Positions 57,916 to 64,000 of a DNA stretch of 64,000 bases are shown here, piece by piece; positions within the stretch are counted from its first letter, which is position 1; each line of letters starts with the position of its first letter. The translations under genes were made by a program, and so were the position numbers. The DNA is from an uncultured bacterium (GTDB taxonomy: Bacteria > Cyanobacteriota > Vampirovibrionia > Gastranaerophilales > Gastranaerophilaceae): the NCBI GenBank assembly GCA_950022695.1, contig CATLLN010000002.1, positions 186,001 through 250,000 of the forward strand, written 5' to 3'. Under the pieces are notes generated by a model. That model was not told where the DNA came from and made no database searches. It worked only from the letters and a program-made list of their open reading frames with translations.

Positions 57916-58950
57916 ATGAATATTCAAAAATTAGGGATAACAAATACAAACCTATCAACAAGGATTTTAAAAAATAAAACCCTGCTAAAAAGTCTTGAAA
58001 AAATTTCAGACCATGGAACCTCTTTCAGTGCAACAACCTCTCTTATACTATCTTTAGGACTTAGACCTCTTGCTATATTTTCAACTCCGGATACAGAAAA
58101 AGAAAACAAGCAATATGCAGCCTCTAATTCTATAAGTTCAGGACTGGTAAAATACGCTCTTGTTGAAGCTGTTGCACTACCGGTTGAATACGCAATAAAA
58201 AACATTGACAAAAACCCAAATAAATACTTAAACCAATCAACAATAAAAAATTTATCAGGCAATTCAAAAGAACTCATAAATTCAAAAAGCTACAAACTTC
58301 TAACTCAAGTTATAAAACTCAGCACAGGATTTTTAACCGCAATACCAAAATCAATTCTTACTATTGCACTCATTCCGGTGATAATGGATAAAGTCTTATT
58401 TAGAGATAAAAAACAGCCCCTGCAAACAACTCAAAATCCAGCCCTTGTTACAACAGGTCAAAAACCACCGTTTACAGGAAGAATTACCGATAAAATATCA
58501 AAAGGTTTAAGCAAAATAATTGATAATAACCATATCCAAAACCTTGCAAAAAAATACGAACATAAAGATAAAGATATCCCAAAACACATAACTGCCGGAA
58601 CAGATATTTTACTAACAGGTGCAGCAGCTTACCAAACTAATAAAAGTGAAAAAATTAAAGAAAACCGCAAAAAAGCATTAATCTATAACAACATAATTTC
58701 AACTGCAATAACACTTTTTGGCGGCTATGCAATAGATAATGTTATAAAAAATAAATCAAGTAAATTTATAGAAAAATTTAAACAAATAAATGCTGCAGAT
58801 CCAAAACTATATAAATACATCGAAGGAATAAATATTCTACGTCCGGCATTGATTTTTGCAGGAATTTATTACGGACTTCTTCCGATTATCTCAACTTATA
58901 CAGCAGAAAAAGTAGATAAATTTATAGAAAGACATCAAAAAAGCAATTAA
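57916..58950 (+). CDS. Multi-helix membrane hypothetical protein (344 aa)
   Basis: I do not recognise this protein. It has a polar N-terminus (NIQKLGITNTNLSTRIL) and several hydrophobic segments: about 41-60 (SATTSLILSLGLRPLAIFS), 135-160, and two near the C-terminus (about 240-260, 315-335). Gly-x-Ala-Tyr patches recur. An ATG at 57898 is in frame, but a TATAAT at 57901-57906 lies after it, so ATG 57916 is preferred. It is followed 26 bases on by the Cys-protease-like gene on the same strand, a possible operon. Confidence 0.5.
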   Translation: MNIQKLGITNTNLSTRILKNKTLLKSLEKISDHGTSFSATTSLILSLGLRPLAIFSTPDTEKENKQYAASNSISSGLVKYALVEAVALPVEYAIKNIDKNPNKYLNQSTIKNLSGNSKELINSKSYKLLTQVIKLSTGFLTAIPKSILTIALIPVIMDKVLFRDKKQPLQTTQNPALVTTGQKPPFTGRITDKISKGLSKIIDNNHIQNLAKKYEHKDKDIPKHITAGTDILLTGAAAYQTNKSEKIKENRKKALIYNNIISTAITLFGGYAIDNVIKNKSSKFIEKFKQINAADPKLYKYIEGINILRPALIFAGIYYGLLPIISTYTAEKVDKFIERHQKSN

Positions 58951-58976
58951 TTTTATTTATTTGTTTTTAATAAATT

Positions 58977-59657
58977 ATGAAGGTAAATTTTCTAAGACCA
59001 ATAATATCACGTACAGCTGCCAGAAATGAAGCTGAAAAAGTTTGCCGCATAATTACCTCAGAATTTTCTGCGATTTCTTCAACAAAAATTTCTGAATTTA
59101 CAGCTGCAAAAACGGACAGAAGATATTTTGATTTTGCAAAAGAAATAACCAAGCGTCTTGAAACACTTGTCAGAAATCCTAGTTGGAATAATATGCGCCG
59201 ACCGGGAAATGATGAGTTAGATTTTTACAAAACTCTCGTTGAAGCAGTAAAAAAACACCGTATCGCAAACTGCGGTGATATGTCAAAATTATGTTCATTA
59301 ATTGCAAATATAAATGGGATTCCAACTCAAAAAGCCCAAATGTTCACTTCAATAAATGGAGCAATGGGTTCTTTCATAGATCATGCAATACAAATTATCC
59401 CAATAAATGGACAAAAAGTCAGCATGACGCAGCTAAGTAAAATGAAAGATTTACTAATAATTGACCCTTGGCTTGGTTTTGCAGACTTCGCACCAAAATA
59501 TGAACGAAAAATTATCGCTGATTATTTTAAATTCTTCGGACTGAAAGAAAATAAAACAAGTGTTTATTTAAATCCTCATTGTTTCGGTGAACCAAAAATT
59601 AGTGAAAAAGTTATCAATTATTTCCGTGAAAACTTCCCGCAATTTATAATAAAATAA
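58977..59657 (+). CDS. Transglutaminase/Cys-protease-like hypothetical protein
   Basis: The 226-aa protein shows a Cys-His-Asp triad in the papain/transglutaminase order: HRIANCGDMSKLC (Cys99), IDHAIQI (His136) and LLIIDPWLGFAD (Asp163 with the DPW often found in such enzymes). The N-terminal 70 residues are Arg/Ala/Glu-rich and helical. No signal peptide is present. Enzymes of this fold include amidases, proteases and bacterial effectors; which applies is unknown. It probably shares a transcript with the membrane protein upstream. Confidence 0.45.
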   Translation: MKVNFLRPIISRTAARNEAEKVCRIITSEFSAISSTKISEFTAAKTDRRYFDFAKEITKRLETLVRNPSWNNMRRPGNDELDFYKTLVEAVKKHRIANCGDMSKLCSLIANINGIPTQKAQMFTSINGAMGSFIDHAIQIIPINGQKVSMTQLSKMKDLLIIDPWLGFADFAPKYERKIIADYFKFFGLKENKTSVYLNPHCFGEPKISEKVINYFRENFPQFIIK

Positions 59658-59663
59658 TTAAAT

Positions 59664-60083
59664 TTAAACATTAATATTTGAGATAATCACAAGCAGCGCA
59701 ATTACTTTAAAACAAATTATCATGCCGGTAATTGCAAGAATAAACCACAGACGAACCCAATTTTTCTGAGCTTCGTTAAACTGCTCTATATTTTCCCAGT
59801 TTTTGGAATTCCAACCCCATTTGTTTCCGGCAAGTCCGAACCAAATTGAAACCGCTAAAGGACCTATTACAGGAATTAAGCAAGCAGGAAAATAAACTAA
59901 AGTAATATATTTTTTATGCCATATTCCCCAAATCCAATTAAGCAAAAACGCACCCCAATTGAAATGTTTTAATTCTTCAGGTAAATTTTCAACATCTTTA
60001 TTTACCCATTCGCCGCAGTGCTGACATTTTTTTGCATCAGCTAAAATTTCACCATTACAAAACGGGCACAAAATATTTTCCAT
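59664..60083 (-). CDS. Zinc-ribbon membrane protein
   Basis: The 139-aa protein opens with a zinc ribbon, ILCPFCNGEILADAKKCQHCG (CxxC x12 CxxC, residues about 5-23). After HFNWGAFLLNWIWGIWHK, three hydrophobic segments follow, a layout typical of small zinc-ribbon/DUF2628-type membrane proteins. The function is unknown. A promoter with perfect TTGACA lies upstream (60113-60141), and AAAGGAG precedes the ATG. Confidence 0.75.
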   Translation of the reverse strand: MENILCPFCNGEILADAKKCQHCGEWVNKDVENLPEELKHFNWGAFLLNWIWGIWHKKYITLVYFPACLIPVIGPLAVSIWFGLAGNKWGWNSKNWENIEQFNEAQKNWVRLWFILAITGMIICFKVIALLVIISNINV

Positions 60084-60112
60084 ATATATAGCTCCTTTAT
60101 TCTTTTTCTTTA

Positions 60113-60141
60113 AAGATATAATCTTTAATGTATATTGTCAA
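60113..60141 (-). promoter_or_regulatory. Promoter of the zinc-ribbon gene
   Basis: On minus TTGACA, 17-base spacer, TATCTT, followed by a short leader with AAAGGAG. Confidence 0.65.
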
Positions 60142-60298
60142 CAAGTTTAAAATTTACAAAACCATGAAACTTATGCACAGTATGATTATGCAAGAATCGA
60201 ATTTTTTGTTGATTTTTCAAGTTTTTAGATGTATCATATTTTGCATAATAATAAATTTAGGTTTTTTAATGTAATATTATAAAGGAGTATCGTTTAGT

Positions 60299-62374
60299 AT
60301 GTTAGAAGTAATCAATATAAACAAAGATAATAAAGAAACAAATTCAACAACTATACTGTATTCATTTGATATTTTTGATACTCTTATTACAAGAACAACT
60401 GCTACTCCATGTGGAATTTTTTCTATTATGGAAAAGCATTTACTGCAAGACAGTGAGTACGCAAATTTCCCTGAAATTGTTAAACAAAATTTCTTCATAA
60501 TCAGACAGGAAGCCGAAAACTTTATAAGAACAAATAAAAAACTAATGTATGACGAGCAAGATATTAAATTTGAAGATATCTATAAAATCATAAAAAATAA
60601 TTATAATTTAAATGAAACTCAGATTAATACCTTGATGAATCTCGAACTGAATACAGAAATCAAAAATATTATTCCAATTCAAAAAAATATTAATACATTA
60701 AAAGAACTTATTTTCAAAAACAATCGTGTAGTTTTGATATCTGATATGTACCATAGCGAAAAAACAATAAGAGTTTTTTTAAGCCACATTGATCCTATAT
60801 TTGAAAATATAAAAATTTACGTTTCATCTGAATACAATAAAACAAAAACTTCCAGTGATCTGTACAATTATGTCAAAGAACAAGAAAATGTCGAATATGA
60901 AAATTGGACTCATTACGGTGATAATAATTATTCTGATATTAAAATGGCAAATTTTTTAGGCATAAAAACTGTATACACACCTAAAAATGATTTAAAAGGA
61001 TACGAAGAGAGTTTACTTTTAAATAACGAAATCAGCGAAAGTAATTTTTATTCCCAAATGCTTGTAGGTACAGCTAAACTTACACGAACATTATCTGATT
61101 ATAATGATAAAATCTTTGATTTTGGTTGCTCATATTCAGGTCCGTTATTATACAATTACGTACAATGGATAATAGAACAATCACTGTCCAGAGGGATTAA
61201 AACACTTTATTTTATTGCAAGAGACGGGTATATACCAAAACTCATAGCCGATGAGATTATAAAGTTAAAAAATCTTGATTTAAAAACAAAATATATCTAC
61301 GGTTCTCGTGCAGCATGGAAAATTCCGTCAAAAAATACTGTCGAAACATATATAAACTGGATTCTCGATGAATTTCGCGGACTTTTTAGTATAGAATTCT
61401 TAGCTATGCGATTTAATATGTCGCCTCAAGAATTGGAAAACTTTATTGGAACAACCAAATATTCAAAAAAACGACTCCGAACTAAAAATATTGATGAGAT
61501 AAAAAATATACTTTTAGAAAATCAAGAATTCAAAAATAGATTAATTAAAGATAATTATGAAAAAATACAACTTGCAAAAGAATATTTTAAACAGGAATTA
61601 AATTTTAATGAAAATGTAATTGCATTTGTGGATGTACAAGGTTCCGGACGAACTCAGGATTTAGTAGAAGATTTTATTCAAGAAATCTGTCAAAAACCAA
61701 TTATTACATTTTATTTTTACCAAGACTACAACAGATGTAATTTGAATAAATCATTAAAACTTTGTTATTTTGCTACAAAAAATTTCTATAATTACGGTAT
61801 TGAACTTTTGTGCAGAAACCTTGGCGGTCAAACTCTTGGTTATAAAAAATCCGACTCTTTAATTATACCGGAACTTGAAAATGTTAATAGCCAGAATTTA
61901 ATTAACTGGGGTTTTGAAAAATATATACTTGGGATTTTGGCATTTACTAGAAATATGTATTTTGTTGAGACTTCAAATCAATTATCTTGTAATTCTTATG
62001 AAATAAGCAAACATTATTTTAGTTATTTTAATCACTCATTGGATAAAGAAACCGCTGATATAATTGGTGAAATTCCATACAAAATGATAGGTGATGAGAA
62101 AAATATTCAAAAAGGTGCACCGGTATATAATATTTTTGACTTCATAAAAATGTTTGTTTTTGGGAATAAAGGATTTAATAGTCACATGAATTTTGTTTCG
62201 CTCAAACGTTCAAATGAAAACTTTACTAAACTGCATGAATTTAATTGCAGACATAAAAATATTGTAAACTTCATAATAACATCTATTTTCTCAATAACAA
62301 ATTCCGCAGACAAAACCCACAAAGAAATAACTATTTTAGGGATAAAAATAAGATTGAAACGTAAAAAATCATAA
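60299..62374 (+). CDS. HAD-domain protein of polysaccharide-cluster type (691 aa)
   Basis: The N-terminal 230 residues are a HAD phosphatase-like domain: YSFDIFDTLITR (Asp24 and Asp27), VVLISDMYHSEK (motif II) and WTHYGDNNYSDIKMA (motif IV). The long C-terminal region (about 235-690) is of a type found in proteins of O-antigen and capsule clusters, and the ending ITILGIKIRLKRKKS resembles tails of surface-polysaccharide enzymes. It might dephosphorylate or transfer a sugar-phosphate, but this is inference. AAAGGAG lies 11 bases before the ATG. It is isolated from any sugar gene here. It ends 6 bases into the opposing gene. Confidence 0.65.
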   Translation: MLEVININKDNKETNSTTILYSFDIFDTLITRTTATPCGIFSIMEKHLLQDSEYANFPEIVKQNFFIIRQEAENFIRTNKKLMYDEQDIKFEDIYKIIKNNYNLNETQINTLMNLELNTEIKNIIPIQKNINTLKELIFKNNRVVLISDMYHSEKTIRVFLSHIDPIFENIKIYVSSEYNKTKTSSDLYNYVKEQENVEYENWTHYGDNNYSDIKMANFLGIKTVYTPKNDLKGYEESLLLNNEISESNFYSQMLVGTAKLTRTLSDYNDKIFDFGCSYSGPLLYNYVQWIIEQSLSRGIKTLYFIARDGYIPKLIADEIIKLKNLDLKTKYIYGSRAAWKIPSKNTVETYINWILDEFRGLFSIEFLAMRFNMSPQELENFIGTTKYSKKRLRTKNIDEIKNILLENQEFKNRLIKDNYEKIQLAKEYFKQELNFNENVIAFVDVQGSGRTQDLVEDFIQEICQKPIITFYFYQDYNRCNLNKSLKLCYFATKNFYNYGIELLCRNLGGQTLGYKKSDSLIIPELENVNSQNLINWGFEKYILGILAFTRNMYFVETSNQLSCNSYEISKHYFSYFNHSLDKETADIIGEIPYKMIGDEKNIQKGAPVYNIFDFIKMFVFGNKGFNSHMNFVSLKRSNENFTKLHEFNCRHKNIVNFIITSIFSITNSADKTHKEITILGIKIRLKRKKS

Positions 62375-62677
62375 CCCGAGAATAAATTTATTTACATTTG
62401 CACTCATATTAAGCATTGAAAAAATAGCTTCTTCATTGCGTTTTTTGGTGTTGACTTCTTCTTCCTCACTGACAGTATTTTTAGAATTGCTTTGATTGTC
62501 TACTTTTTGAACTTCTTTTTTACGTTCAATCGATTCAATAAGTCGTAAAGCCTCAGATTCCGAAGATACAGTGCTTGGATCAATTCCAAGAGCAATAAGT
62601 TTGCGGCGGGTTTGTTCGCTAAGCCTATCTTGTATTACAATAAAACCGGATAAACTTCCGATATTATTTATCGACAT
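62369..62677 (-). CDS. Small charged hypothetical protein (102 aa)
   Basis: I do not recognise this protein. It starts MSINNIGSLSGFIVIQDRLS, followed by a helical, Glu/Lys/Ser-rich central region with coiled-coil character and a short conserved-looking end (SMLNMSANVNKFILGL). AAAGG is well placed for ATG 62677, which is chosen over an upstream GTG. The 'RRKLIALGIDPSTVSSESEA' segment resembles peptidoglycan-unrelated helical repeats in this lineage, but that is not certain. Confidence 0.5.
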   Translation of the reverse strand: MSINNIGSLSGFIVIQDRLSEQTRRKLIALGIDPSTVSSESEALRLIESIERKKEVQKVDNQSNSKNTVSEEEEVNTKKRNEEAIFSMLNMSANVNKFILGL

Positions 62678-62779
62678 AAAATACACCTTTCTATTATTTT
62701 TTTAATGGTTTTAATCCCTAAGTCAACAATTATATTATCGGTACTTTTTGTGTAAACTTTAATTTAAAATTTACGCATG

Positions 62780-62808
62780 TTGTTTTAGCCCTATGTTTTT
62801 TGTAAAAT
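62780..62808 (+). promoter_or_regulatory. Promoter of pgk
   Basis: TTGTTT, 17-base spacer, TAAAAT, then AAAAAGGAGAG before the ATG at 62841. Confidence 0.6.
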
Positions 62809-62840
62809 AACCATGCGGTACTTTTAAAAAGGAGAGACTA

Positions 62841-64000
62841 ATGAAAAAATCAATCAAAGATCTTGGCGATATCCAAGGTAAAAGAGCGTTAATCAGAGTT
62901 GACGTAAATGTTCCTCTTGACGCTGACAAAAACGTAACAGATGATACAAGAATCCAAGCAATTTTACCTACCGTAAAATTCTTAAAAGATAAAGGCGCAA
63001 AAATCATCCTTATGGCTCACTTAGGAAGACCAAAAGGTGAAAAAAATCCTGAATTTACATTAGCACCTGTTGCAAAATACATGTCTAAAGTTTTAGGTGA
63101 AGAAGTTATGTTCATCCCTAGTGTTGAAGAAGCAGCTGATTATGTTGCAAAACTTCAAGACGGACAAGTTGCATTGTTAGAAAACATCCGTTACTACAAA
63201 GCTGAAGAAGCTAAAGATGATGATATGACATTTGCACAAGAACTTGCAAAACTTGGTGATTTCTATGTAAACGACGCATTCGGTGCAGCTCACAGAAAAC
63301 ATACATCTACTGCAAAATTAGCTGAAATCCTTAAGCCTGCAGTTTCAGGTTTGTTAATGGAAAAAGAAATCAGATGCTTATCTCAAGCTCTTGATAACCC
63401 TGTAAGACCATTTACAGCAGTTGTAGGCGGCGCTAAAGTTTCATCTAAAATCGGTGTTTTAGAAAACTTAATCGATAAAGTTGATAACCTAATTATCGGC
63501 GGCGGTATGGCTTATACATTTGTAAAAGCTAACGGCGGTAAAATCGGTAACTCAATCTGTGAAAATGACCAAATTGATGTTGCTAAAGCTATCGAAGCTA
63601 AAGCTGCTGCTAAAGGCGTAAAACTTGTTATGGCAACTGACGTTTTAGTTACTGATGATTTTTCAGGTAACGGAACAAACAAATTCGTTAAAATCGATGA
63701 AATTCCAGACGGATTTGAAGGCGTTGATGCCGGTCCTGAATCAAGAAAAGCTTTCGCTGAAGTTCTTAAATCTTCAAAAACAATCTTGATGAACGGTCCT
63801 GTAGGTGCATTCGAAAACCCTGCATTTGCTGAAGGTACAAAAGCTGTATTAGAAGCTATTGTTGAAGCAACTAAAAATGGTGCAGTTTCTGTTATCGGCG
63901 GCGGAGATTCAGTTTCAGCAGCTAAAAAATTCTGCAAAGCTGAAGACTTTACTCACGTTTCAACAGGTGGCGGAGCTTCATTAGAATTCATCGAAGGTAA
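62841..64000 (+). CDS. pgk: Phosphoglycerate kinase (3' end beyond the window)
   Basis: Pgk makes ATP from 1,3-bisphosphoglycerate in glycolysis. The first 386 codons are present. They begin MKKSIKDLGDIQGKRALIRV, with DVNVPL, MAHLGRPKG, the substrate-binding NDAFGAAHRKHTST, the hinge, and GGGDSVSAAKKF followed by HVSTGGGASLEFIEGK at the window edge. The usual protein is about 395 aa, so only some 10-15 residues are missing. AAAGGAGA lies before the ATG. The frame is intact throughout. Confidence 0.96.
   Translation, partial: MKKSIKDLGDIQGKRALIRVDVNVPLDADKNVTDDTRIQAILPTVKFLKDKGAKIILMAHLGRPKGEKNPEFTLAPVAKYMSKVLGEEVMFIPSVEEAADYVAKLQDGQVALLENIRYYKAEEAKDDDMTFAQELAKLGDFYVNDAFGAAHRKHTSTAKLAEILKPAVSGLLMEKEIRCLSQALDNPVRPFTAVVGGAKVSSKIGVLENLIDKVDNLIIGGGMAYTFVKANGGKIGNSICENDQIDVAKAIEAKAAAKGVKLVMATDVLVTDDFSGNGTNKFVKIDEIPDGFEGVDAGPESRKAFAEVLKSSKTILMNGPVGAFENPAFAEGTKAVLEAIVEATKNGAVSVIGGGDSVSAAKKFCKAEDFTHVSTGGGASLEFIEG

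Noticed and set aside
1-64000. CRISPR array or insertion sequence with transposase
   Set aside because: No regularly spaced repeat array and no transposase or integrase gene were seen.

Overview
The window is a gene-dense, AT-rich piece of chromosome from a diderm bacterium. It has a secretin, two MlaEF-type lipid-transport genes, a TolC-family outer-membrane protein and many pilin-like proteins with class III signal peptides. This mix, together with a GGGtGRT/IscU-like pair and an efp-accB-accC cluster, fits gut Vampirovibrionia (Gastranaerophilales, formerly Melainabacteria). That placement is inference from gene content and style; no rRNA is present to confirm it.

Layout. 1-4.1 kb: a cut-off ORF, a membrane-anchored protein, RNase HII, and the GGGtGRT and Fe-S scaffold-like pair. 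4.2-7.2 kb: three pilin-like genes around a cysteine synthase, ending in a strongly structured 113-nt element. 7.3-17.3 kb: a DnaJ-like protein, queE, two secreted TPR proteins, a GNAT-like protein, def-fmt-aroH, a large HerA-like protein with a degenerate P-loop, yqeK-nadD and a degenerate PurD-like protein. 17.4-22.4 kb: a small Asn-rich protein, an aminotransferase, mlaF-mlaE, a repeat-rich 0.8-kb intergenic block with a candidate type I toxin-antitoxin pair, and cobO. 22.6-31.5 kb: a 589-aa TPR protein, an SDR enzyme, and a compact type II secretion/type IV pilus operon (PilP/GspC-like, secretin, PilB/GspE, PilC/GspF). 31.7-41 kb: yqeG-U32 peptidase, a MATE exporter, a pilin-like gene, rpmI-rplT, folC and efp-accB-accC. 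41-47.8 kb: two pilin-like genes, each interrupted at a homopolymer, flank an XRE regulator, purB, hemW and mutS2. 47.9-64 kb: an M20 peptidase, a GH77-like enzyme, an acyl-CoA synthetase-like enzyme, tRNA-Pro(CGG), a kinase/methyltransferase-like protein, a TolC-like protein, a ferritin-like protein, pnuC, several lineage-style hypothetical genes, a HAD-type polysaccharide protein and the start of pgk.

Three themes cut across the list. First, six pilin-like proteins share a DxNGxxxPNxxGxD motif and a C-terminal cysteine pair. They are scattered away from the secretion operon that presumably assembles them. Two are frame-broken, one at a run of nine G and one at a run of seven A, which suggests phase variation or slippage. 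Second, at least ten gene starts lack a Shine-Dalgarno sequence and carry a -10-like hexamer exactly six bases before the ATG, often preceded by TG. This points to widespread leaderless transcription. Third, the intergenic block at 21.0-21.8 kb encodes a 32-residue hydrophobic peptide whose ribosome-binding site can be sealed in a long leader hairpin. It is opposed by a convergent small RNA with a near-consensus promoter and its own terminator.
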